A stretch of 64,000 bases of DNA from Polyangiaceae bacterium (lineage in GTDB: Bacteria > Myxococcota_A > Polyangia > Polyangiales > Polyangiaceae), in NCBI GenBank assembly GCA_013214025.1, contig JABSRN010000111.1:1-64000 (forward strand). Reading direction: 5' to 3'. The notes beneath the pieces were generated by a model. The model searched no databases and had not been told where the DNA came from. It saw nothing but the letters and a program-made list of their open reading frames with translations. Both the position numbers and the translations under genes were made by a program. The number at the start of each line of letters is the position of its first letter. Position 1 is the stretch's first letter. Below are positions 8,151 to 17,169 of the stretch, one piece after another.

Positions 8151-9713
8151 GTGTTCGTCCCAGCGGGTTCGCAGCTCGTAAAAATCACGCGTTGGTCACG
8201 GCGTTTCATCACGCCCTGTTGTGTCGTGTTGGGGGCCGTCAGTGTGTCAGCTCCGGTGGCGGCAGAACAGATGTTCGAACTGGTGGGGGGCACCATGGGC
8301 ATGGGCGGCTTTAACGCTCGGGCAACAGGTGCTTCGCCGGCGTCGACTTTCTTCAACCCCGCATTGTTGCCCCAAGCGAAGCAAGAGTTGCAGTTTGGTA
8401 CCTTTGCGATGCGACTCGATTATCGGATCGAGAGTTTACCCCGTCCGAATTGCGAACGCGAGCCCTGTTCAGCGGATATCCGACAGGACATTGCCGAGAT
8501 CAATGCCCCTGGGGATTTTGACGGCACCCGCAGCGAATACTTCTCGGACGCGCCTCCCATCGCCACCAGTTGGCTCGAAGGCGGCAAGCCAGGCGGTCTC
8601 TCAGCGCGGCCTCGGAACGGAGCGTCGCCGGAAGCAGAAACGGTGCTCTTTCATAGCATTGGCATGGTGAAACGCGTCTTGGATGAAAAATTGGTGTACG
8701 GATTTTACGCTATGGTGCCGGCGGACGGGCCCTTCATACATAACAATTCATTCTTTTCCGACGAGCGGGAGCAGTACTTCGAAAACAGCCTGCAGCCTGA
8801 GTTGTTCTCGGACCGCACGAGATCTTCCTCCCTCGCCTTTGGTTTCGGTAGCGAGTTCATGAAAGGGCTGAGCGTCGGGGCGAGTTTTACTTTGTCTGTG
8901 ATGAATCAGAGCCAGGCTCAGAGCTATGTTCCGAACGGTGTTGATCTCACAAAACAACAAGTTAACGTGGAGTACACCGCTGTTTCGAATTTGGTTCCGC
9001 ATTTAGGAGTCGCTTACCAGTGGGGGGCCTCTCTAGGGCTCACCGCGACCTACCATGGTGTGCAAAAGTTCGAGATCCAGAGCGGCTTTGCCAACATGCT
9101 CAACTCCGGCGAGAGCCAGGACAGCGCGGAATCATTTGTCTTCGGCTACATCCCGCGCAGCGTTTCAGTCGGTGCAGCGTATGAGTTGACCGAGGCCATT
9201 GGAGCGGTCGCGAGTGCCCAGTGGAGCCAGTGGAGCCAGTACCTCGATCGACACGCGCACAATCCGGTGGATATTCCCGCGGAGGGTGAGAAAGCCTGGT
9301 CCGACACGGTATCGCTCACCGGCGGGGGACGTTGGCAGGCGGATGACTTCGCGGTCTTTGTCGACGCGACCTATGTGCCGTCGGCCGTACCGGGGCAACC
9401 CGGGCGAAAAAACTACGTCGACAACGATCGCGCCGGAGTGGCAACCGGTGGCAGTTGCCCATTCAGCTTGTGGGGCGCCAACTTTACGGTGGGCGCGCAG
9501 CTGCAAGTGCAGTTCCTCCTGGCTCGTGAAGTTCGCAAGGTCGATTTCTTGGTGAGGGACGAAGTGCCGGACGACGCCGAGGGGCGGAGCGGGATCTCTG
9601 CTGTTCCCTACGATGGCGCCCCAGGCCTGCAGACGAACAACCCCGGTTGGCCTGGATACAATACGGACGGCGTGTTGATAGGTGCCGGCGCTCACATTGG
9701 ATTGGCGTTTTAG
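8151..9713 (+). CDS. FadL/OmpP1-type outer membrane transporter, copy 1 (520 aa)
   Basis: Family members are 14-strand beta-barrels moving long-chain fatty acids or other hydrophobic compounds across the outer membrane. The GTG-started protein has a signal peptide ending at APVAAEQ, then the FadL N-terminal plug pattern GGFNARATGASPASTFFNPALLP. Later segments are strand-like with alternating hydrophobic residues (for example GLTATYHGVQKFEI and VASAQWSQWSQYL). It ends in an aromatic residue (GAHIGLAF), as expected for BAM-inserted barrels. Just before the end it carries GLQTNNPGWPGYN, shared almost exactly with the next gene. It sits one base after the lipoprotein gene and two bases before copy 2. 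The substrate is not known. Confidence 0.88.
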   Translation: MFVPAGSQLVKITRWSRRFITPCCVVLGAVSVSAPVAAEQMFELVGGTMGMGGFNARATGASPASTFFNPALLPQAKQELQFGTFAMRLDYRIESLPRPNCEREPCSADIRQDIAEINAPGDFDGTRSEYFSDAPPIATSWLEGGKPGGLSARPRNGASPEAETVLFHSIGMVKRVLDEKLVYGFYAMVPADGPFIHNNSFFSDEREQYFENSLQPELFSDRTRSSSLAFGFGSEFMKGLSVGASFTLSVMNQSQAQSYVPNGVDLTKQQVNVEYTAVSNLVPHLGVAYQWGASLGLTATYHGVQKFEIQSGFANMLNSGESQDSAESFVFGYIPRSVSVGAAYELTEAIGAVASAQWSQWSQYLDRHAHNPVDIPAEGEKAWSDTVSLTGGGRWQADDFAVFVDATYVPSAVPGQPGRKNYVDNDRAGVATGGSCPFSLWGANFTVGAQLQVQFLLAREVRKVDFLVRDEVPDDAEGRSGISAVPYDGAPGLQTNNPGWPGYNTDGVLIGAGAHIGLAF

Positions 9714-9715
9714 TG

Positions 9716-11353
9716 ATGCTGCGCGATTCACTATTTGTTGTTCCGCTCGTGGCTTTGGCGGCCTCCGTAGTGTCGGCGACGGCCGTCGCCGGTCCGCTGT
9801 TGGAGCTGATTGGTGGGAGTCACGGTTCTGCCGGCCTGTCCGCACGCACGACAGGCGCATCGTCGTCCTCGGCGTATTTCAATCCGGCGTTGCTACCGAC
9901 GGCAGAAGAGGAAATGACTGCTGGCTTCTTCGCGTTGCGACAAGAGTACGACATTCACGTGGCCCCCCGACGAGGTAACGAAGACGTGCCCGGCGGGGCT
10001 CCCGGCGAGAACGCGACCAACACGATCAGTCCGGACCAGCCGCTCGTGCCATTTCCTACCGTCTGGCTTGAGCAAGGCCGCGACGACATGCCCGGTTTTC
10101 AACTGGAGCCCCGGCCGCGAAACGCCCAATCGTTTTCGGATTTCACCACCGAAGAGGGGGGCGAATGTGGGCCCCGCACCACTTGCTTGTTTTCGGTGGG
10201 TCTGGTCAGGGAAATTTTCGATGAACACTTGGTGCTTGGCTTCTATGGGTTATTCCCCATGGGGCATTTTCAGCAGGCCCGTGCTTTTTTTAACGATGAG
10301 CGGGAACAATTCTTTAGCAATAGCCTGCATCCAGAGCTCTACGGCGATCGTTTAGGATCTGCGGAGATCAGTTTTGGAATGGGTAGTCAGGTACTTCCGT
10401 ATTTGTCTGTAGGCGTAGCGTTTTCGACGAATGTAACAAACACCGGGCCCACTAACACTTTCGTGGCGGACGAATCAGATTTGAGCAAGACGCAGCTCGA
10501 TCTTGAAGTGAATGCGGACTCACCGATGGCTCCTCATTTTGCCGTTGTGTACGACGCCACGGAGCGGATTCGATTTACGGGAACCTTCCACTCGGTTCAG
10601 AAAGTCGAAATTTCCAGCGATGCGTCCAATGTATTGAGCGAGGGGAGCACGAACGAAACGACAGTGGAATACCTCTTTGGTTATCTGCCGTGGAGCGCTT
10701 CGGTCGGGACCGAGTATTCATTGCTGGAGGGTGGGGAAGATGACACGTCTGTCTCGGTGACGGCCAATGCCCAATACAAACACTGGGCGGACTACCGGAA
10801 CCGGCACAACGAAGCGCCGCTCGAGGCGTGGTCCAACACTATCGATCCAACGCTCGGTGTTCGTTTCGGGCTGGCGTCGTGGAAGACGCATATCGATCTC
10901 GCCTACGTGAGCTCCCCAGTCCCGACCCAGGTGGGGCGAACGAACTACGTCGACAATGATCGCATGAGCGCCGGTTTTGGCGTGAGCTGCGATTTTTATC
11001 TTCTGGGGTCATTGTTTCGAGCGGGCGGGCAGCTCCAGGTGCATGCTTTGCCCAAGCGCACTCATGTGAAGACTACTCCTCCGCCTACTCCGACCGAAGC
11101 GGAACGCAGCCTGCCGGATGGAATGAACCTCGCAGATATGCCGCTGTTCTCCTCAAGCTACGAACCGGATTACCGCTATTCCAACCCCCAACTCGTAGTG
11201 GACGAAATCCACGACGCCGCGAGGGTAAACAGCTCGTCCGGGGAACCCTTCGTCGGTCGAGAGGGATTGCAGACGAACAACCCGGGTTGGCCTGGCTTTG
11301 ATAGCACGGCTTGGATGTTGGGGGGGGGCCTGCACCTCAGCCTTTTGTACTGA
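9716..11353 (+). CDS. FadL/OmpP1-type outer membrane transporter, copy 2 (545 aa)
   Basis: A tandem paralogue of the preceding gene. The ATG at 9716 (two bases after the previous stop) gives a typical signal peptide ending VSATAVAG, followed by the same plug pattern: GGSHGSAGLSARTTGASSSS, then AYFNPALLP. It shares the blocks SVGLVREIFDEHLVLGFYG, NDEREQFFSNSLHPELYGDR and the C-terminal GLQTNNPGWPGFD, ending in Tyr. It is longer than copy 1 because of an insertion rich in Pro/Thr and acidic residues near residues 450-500. Its last 17 bases overlap the convergent GST gene. The gene pair suggests duplication with divergence in substrate. Confidence 0.88.
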   Translation: MLRDSLFVVPLVALAASVVSATAVAGPLLELIGGSHGSAGLSARTTGASSSSAYFNPALLPTAEEEMTAGFFALRQEYDIHVAPRRGNEDVPGGAPGENATNTISPDQPLVPFPTVWLEQGRDDMPGFQLEPRPRNAQSFSDFTTEEGGECGPRTTCLFSVGLVREIFDEHLVLGFYGLFPMGHFQQARAFFNDEREQFFSNSLHPELYGDRLGSAEISFGMGSQVLPYLSVGVAFSTNVTNTGPTNTFVADESDLSKTQLDLEVNADSPMAPHFAVVYDATERIRFTGTFHSVQKVEISSDASNVLSEGSTNETTVEYLFGYLPWSASVGTEYSLLEGGEDDTSVSVTANAQYKHWADYRNRHNEAPLEAWSNTIDPTLGVRFGLASWKTHIDLAYVSSPVPTQVGRTNYVDNDRMSAGFGVSCDFYLLGSLFRAGGQLQVHALPKRTHVKTTPPPTPTEAERSLPDGMNLADMPLFSSSYEPDYRYSNPQLVVDEIHDAARVNSSSGEPFVGREGLQTNNPGWPGFDSTAWMLGGGLHLSLLY

Positions 11354-11966
11354 CCGTGCCTTTATCGGCAGCGCGTTTGCGGGCGGGCCGAGTAAACATT
11401 CGATCCGCGTAGGATTCCAGCACGTCGGAGTTGAGGGGCTGCGCAAAGCGTCGGGCCCAGTGAAGGGTGTCAGCGGCGATCACGTCAACCATCGTAAACT
11501 GGTCACCGAGCATGAAGTCACGTCCGTCCAAGTGTCCCGCGAGTAAGGCCGCTGCCACAGCGAACTCTTTGGCGGCAGTGTTTAGCATCTCGGCGATGCG
11601 CCATTCTGCCGGTAGCGCGAACTTGTGTTTTCCAATACTCCACAGGGGCTGTTCGAGCTCAGTGATGAGAAAGCTGGTCCATTGATCGTAAGCCGCCTGC
11701 TTGGCGAGATCTCCCTCGGGAACCAGCTGAAACTTGGAATATTTTCGCCCGACGTATGAAACAATCGCTGTCGATTCTGTAATCGTGAGATCGCCGTCGA
11801 GAAGTGCCGGCACTTTTCCTCCGGGGTTGATGCTCAAGAACGGCTCTTGGCGGTGTTCGCCCGTGCGGAAATTCAGCTTGCGGAACTCGTAGTCGCATTC
11901 CGCCTCTTCCAGTGCCCATACGACGCGGTCCGAACGAGCTCCAGACGATCCATAAATGATGACCAT
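11337..11966 (-). CDS. Glutathione S-transferase family protein, 209 aa
   Basis: The N-terminal thioredoxin-like domain begins MVIIYGSSGARSDRVVWALE and contains the GSH-binding pattern GGKVPALLDGD followed by ITEST (cis-Pro and the Glu-Ser pair that grips the gamma-glutamyl group). An all-helical C-terminal domain with the DFMLGDQFTMVDV capping motif follows. The usual catalytic Tyr/Ser/Cys is not certain: Ser in YGSSGARS is the best candidate. The ATG at 11964-11966 gives the normal domain start; a frame extension upstream to 12026 adds unrelated sequence. A TATATGG box lies just upstream as a possible -10. Convergent with, and overlapping by 17 bases, the second FadL gene. Confidence 0.9.
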   Translation of the reverse strand: MVIIYGSSGARSDRVVWALEEAECDYEFRKLNFRTGEHRQEPFLSINPGGKVPALLDGDLTITESTAIVSYVGRKYSKFQLVPEGDLAKQAAYDQWTSFLITELEQPLWSIGKHKFALPAEWRIAEMLNTAAKEFAVAAALLAGHLDGRDFMLGDQFTMVDVIAADTLHWARRFAQPLNSDVLESYADRMFTRPARKRAADKGTVSTKG

Positions 11967-12308
11967 GTCGCCATATATAAGGCGATGACGCTTGGGTGGC
12001 CAGGAGCCCCGTCTTGTCGTTGACACGCGGAGCTAGGTCGCCGGCCAGTGGCCACAAATTCCCTGCCACCCGCCGCGGCCAGACATACAGAGACTTGAGG
12101 GGATGCGGTCGTCATCGCAGTGTTTGTGACGCACCAAGCTAGGGCTGCCCGCACCACCATTTGGTCCAGAGCTTTGCGACTGAGCGGAGGACTCAAGCTG
12201 TGGGCCACGCATCCGGACCGTCCGCTGGCAACATAACGAATGCGCTTCCCTGAGCGGATTGTATATGCACCGGCGCGCTCTGCAGGTAGCGTTGCGAGTA
12301 GAGCGACA
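11967..12308. other. Divergent intergenic region
   Basis: About 340 bases between the GST and acyltransferase starts. An AT-rich patch catatataagg near 11972-11982 could hold the GST promoter on the minus strand. No gene, repeat or structured RNA is supported here. Confidence 0.4.
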
Positions 12309-13145
12309 ATGGAAAATAAGATTCTCACGGATGACGAGTTGTTGGAGCGGATTGATGCCATCGGTATTCCGTTCGGGCGGCACGGCTATGATCCCTACGG
12401 CGTCGATCGGCGCGAACTGTTGAAAAACTTCAAGCGCCTCAATTGGATGACGCAAAACTATTTCAAGCTGCGCACTCATGGCACTCACAACATTCCGGCC
12501 AAGGGGCGGGGCATGTTGGTGGGCAACCACTCGGGTGGTTTCGGTTTGGATGGCGGCATGGTTATCGCCAGCGCGTTTTTTGATCTCAATCCGCCGCGGC
12601 TCGCTCAGGGCATGGCAGATAAGTTCATCGGCAATATGCCGTTCATGTCCGCGCTGTCGAATGGCCTCGGTCAGTTCACCGGCTTGCCCGAACACGCAGA
12701 ACGATTGTTGGAGGAGGACCGCTTGCTTATGGTCTTCCCCGAAGGCCATAAGGGGACTGCCAAGCTCTACAAGGAACGCGACACCTTAGTAAACTTTGGC
12801 AGCGGTTTTCTTCGGCTCGCTCTGCAGCATAAAGCGCCGATCATACCGTTTACATTTGTTGGCGGCGGAGAAGCCGTCCCGACAGTGATGAATCTGTACA
12901 AGTTAGGTAAGGCCATGGGCGTTCCCTATGTGCCCATCACGCCTTGGATCGTCGCGTTGCCGCTGCCGGTCCGAATGGAATTAATATTCAGCGAACCCAT
13001 GTACTTCGACGGCAACGGCAACGAGCCGGACGAGGTGATCGAGGGTTGGGTCCAGCAAGTGAAAGAACGCATTGCCGGGCTCCTTCGTCAGGGACGCGCC
13101 GTTCGTGAAGGTCATTTGCATCCGGAAGAAATTCGATGGGACTGA
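12309..13145 (+). CDS. Lysophospholipid (PlsC-like) acyltransferase, 278 aa
   Basis: A 1-acylglycerol-3-phosphate O-acyltransferase fold protein, which in characterised relatives moves an acyl chain from CoA or ACP onto a lysolipid at the inner membrane. The acyltransferase block I is GNHSGGFGLDG: the His is present, but the spacing to Asp is longer than in the classical NHxxxxD. Block III is VFPEGHKGTAK (PEGTR-like), and a later PIIPFTFVGGGE fits block IV. The ATG at 12309 was chosen because the upstream extension has no family features. The 3' end overlaps the SDR gene by 10 bases, so the two are co-translated and may act on the same lipid. Confidence 0.85.
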   Translation: MENKILTDDELLERIDAIGIPFGRHGYDPYGVDRRELLKNFKRLNWMTQNYFKLRTHGTHNIPAKGRGMLVGNHSGGFGLDGGMVIASAFFDLNPPRLAQGMADKFIGNMPFMSALSNGLGQFTGLPEHAERLLEEDRLLMVFPEGHKGTAKLYKERDTLVNFGSGFLRLALQHKAPIIPFTFVGGGEAVPTVMNLYKLGKAMGVPYVPITPWIVALPLPVRMELIFSEPMYFDGNGNEPDEVIEGWVQQVKERIAGLLRQGRAVREGHLHPEEIRWD

Positions 13146-14083
13146 AAGTTGTAGTTACCGGCGCTGCCGGCAAATTGGGATCCCTAGTCTGTCGCCACCT
13201 GGTGCACGCCGGTCACGAGGTGATCGGCTTGGATCCTCGTCGCGGAGTGAATGTTCCTGCCGGCGTGGAGATCATCGCCGCTGATATTCGCAAGCGTACA
13301 GCGGAAGAGGTGTTTCGCTCCCGCAAACCAGACGCGGTTATCCATATGGCGACCATGGCCGAGGGGCGCGTTTCTCGGGACGAACGCGAGCGCATTAACC
13401 TGCAGGGGACGCGGGCGTTATTTGACCATTGTCACAACTATGGCGTGAAGAGTTTGGTCTTCATCGGTCGCCATACGTTCTACGGCGCCGCAGCCGACGC
13501 CCCGCTGTACCGCAAGGTGGACGATCCGCCGCGTGCGATTCACCGGTACCCCGAGTTGGCTGACTTGGTTGCGGCCGATCTCTACGCCGGTTCGGCTTTG
13601 TGGCGTTATCCGGAGATCCACACGTCGGTATTGCGGATTTGCTACACGCTGGGTCCCATGAAGCATGGGACCTTGGCTCACTACCTAAAGGGTCCGAAGG
13701 TCCCGATGGCATTGGGGTTCGACCCACTGTTTCAGATCATTCACGAGGACGATGTTGTTGCCGCGATCTGTCTCGCCCTAGAGAAACAAATCCGTGGAGT
13801 GTTCAACGTCACGGGCCCCCCGCCACTTCCGTTGTCGGCGTTGATCGAAGAGGCGGGCCGTGAAGTCGTTGCCCTGCCGGCAGGGATTTTGCGCCGGGTC
13901 CAAGGGCGCTTCGGCCTTCCGCGTCTGGCTCGCGGGGCTATCGCGCATCTCCAGCATCCGGTCATCATCGATGGCAAACGCTTTGTTGAAGCTACGGGGT
14001 TTGAGTACGCTTTCGACGACGAAGTGGCGATTCGCGCCTTTGCGACGGGGACGGGCACCGGCCACCCCGCGCCTCGTCGCTAG
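13136..14083 (+). CDS. NAD-dependent epimerase/dehydratase (extended SDR), 315 aa
   Basis: The Rossmann motif TGAAGKLGS lies at residues 8-16, with Asp at the end of strand 2 (IGLDPRRG) indicating NAD(H) preference, then AADIRKR, DAVIHMAT and NLQGTRALFDH, all hallmarks of extended SDRs. The catalytic Tyr-x3-Lys motif is not canonical: RHTFYGAAADAPLYRK has Tyr but the Lys spacing differs, so activity may be altered. A C-terminal substrate domain includes FQIIHEDDVVAAI and GVFNVTGPPPLPLS. The start overlaps the acyltransferase stop by 10 bases. Substrate unknown; a lipid or sugar nucleotide are possibilities. Confidence 0.82.
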   Translation: MGLKVVVTGAAGKLGSLVCRHLVHAGHEVIGLDPRRGVNVPAGVEIIAADIRKRTAEEVFRSRKPDAVIHMATMAEGRVSRDERERINLQGTRALFDHCHNYGVKSLVFIGRHTFYGAAADAPLYRKVDDPPRAIHRYPELADLVAADLYAGSALWRYPEIHTSVLRICYTLGPMKHGTLAHYLKGPKVPMALGFDPLFQIIHEDDVVAAICLALEKQIRGVFNVTGPPPLPLSALIEEAGREVVALPAGILRRVQGRFGLPRLARGAIAHLQHPVIIDGKRFVEATGFEYAFDDEVAIRAFATGTGTGHPAPRR

Positions 14084-14322
14084 TCAACTCTGCCTAGCCG
14101 GTGACTCCGTTTCCCACGGATTCTGCAGTTCGGCATTTGTCCCGCACTGGACGCCGTCATGAAATTTCCGGTACTTGCCGGCGTCTACGGGCATGTAGGT
14201 GTTGCAAGAATGAATCCGGCCGAAAAAAGTAGACCAGGCAGACGTTGCCCCGGGCTGAATCCTGTCTGTATTCTTTATTGTCCAGGTCGAACGCATCATC
14301 TGCGGGCCGGATCCCCTGAGCA

Positions 14323-16782
14323 ATGGCCAGCACTCTGTCTCCCTTGTTCGTCGGTCTAGATATCGGGACGGCATTTTTACGCGCGGCGATTGCCGATGCC
14401 GACGGCGTTTGCCCGTTGGAGCAGGCATCGGGCCGTGTGGACATGCCGGCGATATTGAGCCTCGGCAGCGGGCCTCGAGTTGTGGGCGAAGCAGCCTTCG
14501 AGCCCCGTGCGCCGAAGGTCGTGCTGTCGGCGATCTCGCAGTTGGGCGCGGACGCTTTTTTTGGTGACGAGCGCGTGGCTCCCCAAAGTGTTGTCACCGC
14601 GTTCGCCGAAGCGCTCGTGGGCCGCGTGGGCGAGCATTGTGAGCAAGCCCCGGAGGCGGCCAGCCTGGTCGTGCCTAGCTGGTTGACAAGGCTGGGGCAG
14701 GAGCGTTTACAGGCAGGAGTAGAGGCCGTGTTGCCCGTTCGGCAATGTGTCGATCCGGCAACCGCGATAGTTGCCGCCTTGGTCAATGCAGGCACCATCG
14801 CCGGCTATCATGCGGTGGTAGATTATGGCGCCGGTGGGGTGAGCGTGGCCATCGTCGAGGTCGACGGTCGCAGCATCCGCCGTGTCGCAGTTGACGGCGA
14901 TACTGAGGCGGGGTCCGACCGCGTGACCGCGGCGCTAGTGGCCGAAAGCATGCAGCAACTCGCCGACCAAGTGGGACTGGTGCCTGCGGACGATTCCACG
15001 TTCGCGTCGTTGACTCGGCTCTGTGCATCCATGGTGCGTGAACTCGCGACTCGTTCCTGTGCGAGTCGAGCGGTGCCGTTCCTGGGGACCGACGAGGCGC
15101 TTCGGCTGCGGGTGGCTCGGGAACAACTGGATGTCCTCTGGATGGACCCGTTAGAGCGCTTGAACGCCTGTTGTCGCCGGATAGCGAAGGCGAGTGGTGG
15201 CATCGCAGTGGATTCCGTACTGCTTGTGGGCGGAGCGGCGGCCGAGCCGCTCGTTCAGGCAACGGTTGCGGATCAGTTCAATGCGCCGCTGGGGATACCT
15301 CTCGGTCGAGCTCTCCCGGCGATGGGAGCGGCGACACTGGCGGCTGCGACCGCCGGGTTGATTGAACCCATCGAGCTGCGTTCGGGGCTAAGGGCAATGC
15401 CGGCCCCACGAATATCTGGCTTGCGGGCTCCTCGTTTGCCGGGTGGATGGAACGCGCGTTCGACGCGGCCCCCGGCCGTCGGGCAACCGTCAATCATTCC
15501 TGCATCCGCGGTGCCCCCGAGTAAACGCCCCACTGCGCGACCGGTCGCCGTCGACGTCTCCGAACCCGCGGCGACGGTACGGAGCAGCATGCCCCCGCCC
15601 TCGATGGCGGGGGACGCGAACTACCTCGGCGATGCCTCTAGCGAAGCACCGCCGTCGTCCCTCCGGGGTTTGAGCCTTCCTCAATTGAGGAGCGCCTTAC
15701 CGGACGACCCCATGGGGGCAGCCCTCGGCAAGGCGCTTGAGTCAGGTCGGGTACGTGCTGCCGTCACAGCCGACTCCCTCCTCAACCCCCAGGTTGTCGG
15801 CGCCCTAGTGCCCGCGGATCTCAGCCCGATGAACGTATTCGTACTTTTTACACGGGTGCTGGCACGGCGTGGGGTAGCCGGCACCTTGCTGTTGATGCGG
15901 GATGATGACGAGGTGGTGATTCATGTGCGCGACGGGCAGGCGTTCTTGAACGTCGAGGAGTATGCCGCCCTCCGCGAGGCCTTCTGCTGGAGCGACTATG
16001 CGTATCAGCTATTGCCGGACGAAGAGCCGCTCGCCGACCGTAGAAGTTTTGGCTTCTACCAGCTCGCGGCGGACGCCTTTCGGGTCGCTTGTCACCAGCT
16101 CGCACCGGAGGAACTGATCTCAGCGTTGGGCGATCGACGGAAACAGTCGCCGGCCATAGGCATGAACAAGCTGTCGCAACTCAAACGTTTGGGTTTGGAT
16201 GCTGGCGAGCGCCGCATTGTCGACTTTGCCATTGATGGCAGTTCCTCCGTGGAGCAACTGACCCTCGGACCCAGTCGGCGCGCCTCTCTCATCTTGTTGA
16301 CGATGCTCGAGGGCTTTGGCTACCTGGATTGGGCCGCCCCGGAAACACTGGCTTCGGTCGAGCTACGGGAGAAGATCGCGCTGGTTGTGGTCACGATGGA
16401 GAGCCCCAACCATTTTGACGCGCTCGGCGTTCACTCCACTGCCATGCCCGAAGATATTCTTGCGGCTCACCGCAGTTGGAACCAGCGGCTCAAAGCAGGG
16501 GGCACGTGGCGCATCTCGTCGCCTGATTCCTGTGAAATCATCCAATCGCGAGTGGATGACGCGGCGGCGGTCCTGCGAGATCCCACGACCCATCTCTCCC
16601 ACCTGCGCCAGGTGTTTCCTCAAATTTCCGCCGCGGCTCTCGGCGCCTTGCTGGAACGGCGCGAACGAGCCTATTTTGACTTGGGTGGAAGCGGAGAGAA
16701 CAGCCAGAATATGGAGCGAACCAAGTCGCTCAGACTAGAAGTGGCTGATTCCGAGCAACGCCGCGCAGCTGGCTCCGTCTAG
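14323..16782 (+). CDS. Hsp70-like ATPase fused to a DUF4388 domain and a degenerate J-like domain, 819 aa
   Basis: Residues 1-350 form an Hsp70/actin-type nucleotide-binding domain: phosphate-1 loop GLDIGTAFLRAA, phosphate-2 loop VVDYGAGGVSVAIV near 165, and adenosine motif LLVGGAAAEPLVQ near 300. The canonical Hsp70 substrate-binding domain is absent. A Pro/Arg/Ser-rich linker spans about 350-455. About 500-610 resembles a DUF4388/PATAN domain (NVFVLFTRVLARRGVAGTLL), common in Myxococcota signalling proteins. Near 691-760 a stretch beginning NHFDALGVHSTAMPEDIL and ending DDAAAVLRDPTTH looks like a J domain but lacks the HPD tripeptide. The ATG follows a GAG-type ribosome binding site. The gene stands alone. 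Likely a regulatory scaffold or client-specific chaperone; this is inference. Confidence 0.78.
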   Translation: MASTLSPLFVGLDIGTAFLRAAIADADGVCPLEQASGRVDMPAILSLGSGPRVVGEAAFEPRAPKVVLSAISQLGADAFFGDERVAPQSVVTAFAEALVGRVGEHCEQAPEAASLVVPSWLTRLGQERLQAGVEAVLPVRQCVDPATAIVAALVNAGTIAGYHAVVDYGAGGVSVAIVEVDGRSIRRVAVDGDTEAGSDRVTAALVAESMQQLADQVGLVPADDSTFASLTRLCASMVRELATRSCASRAVPFLGTDEALRLRVAREQLDVLWMDPLERLNACCRRIAKASGGIAVDSVLLVGGAAAEPLVQATVADQFNAPLGIPLGRALPAMGAATLAAATAGLIEPIELRSGLRAMPAPRISGLRAPRLPGGWNARSTRPPAVGQPSIIPASAVPPSKRPTARPVAVDVSEPAATVRSSMPPPSMAGDANYLGDASSEAPPSSLRGLSLPQLRSALPDDPMGAALGKALESGRVRAAVTADSLLNPQVVGALVPADLSPMNVFVLFTRVLARRGVAGTLLLMRDDDEVVIHVRDGQAFLNVEEYAALREAFCWSDYAYQLLPDEEPLADRRSFGFYQLAADAFRVACHQLAPEELISALGDRRKQSPAIGMNKLSQLKRLGLDAGERRIVDFAIDGSSSVEQLTLGPSRRASLILLTMLEGFGYLDWAAPETLASVELREKIALVVVTMESPNHFDALGVHSTAMPEDILAAHRSWNQRLKAGGTWRISSPDSCEIIQSRVDDAAAVLRDPTTHLSHLRQVFPQISAAALGALLERRERAYFDLGGSGENSQNMERTKSLRLEVADSEQRRAAGSV

Positions 16783-17169
16783 GGACGCGCAGGCTTGTGA
16801 CGGGCACCGCGCGAAATTTACGCCCTAGGCGGTCAGGACAGCACGGGCCGGTCGAAAGGTTCGGGTGAAAAATGATCCCGTATGTTGGTCATAATGTTCG
16901 GTTTTGGTCGATAATACTGGCACCAGGCAATGGGTTACGTTAATAAACCAGCAGCTTTCGGCCTGGCCGGAAATCCAGTGAATGATTCATGGTGAATTTC
17001 GCCTAAGGCTTCAGAAGCTCCAAAAAGGGCTGTTGAAGCTGGCGACCGGCGCCAACATCGGCCAAGATTCAAAAACTTAACAATATCCGCTTACTTAACG
17101 TTTCTAGATAACCCCCCGGATTAGAACCCCGAGGATAGGGACGCAGCGGAAATAACTTAGGAGAACCTA
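16783..17169. other. Intergenic region, AT-richer than surroundings
   Basis: Nearly 390 bases without a supported ORF. The part from about 16860 to 17110 is noticeably AT-richer than the flanking genes and probably carries the promoter and 5' leader of the following lipoprotein, whose ribosome binding site is taggag just before 17170. No specific promoter or RNA element could be assigned with confidence. Confidence 0.4.

Noticed and set aside
12033-12749. 238-codon minus-strand ORF opposite the acyltransferase
   Set aside because: No motifs, and the plus strand carries the conserved acyltransferase blocks.
14157-14798. 213-codon minus-strand ORF opposite the Hsp70-like gene
   Set aside because: Low-complexity Ala/Ser/Thr composition typical of antisense frames; the plus-strand gene has clear ATPase motifs.
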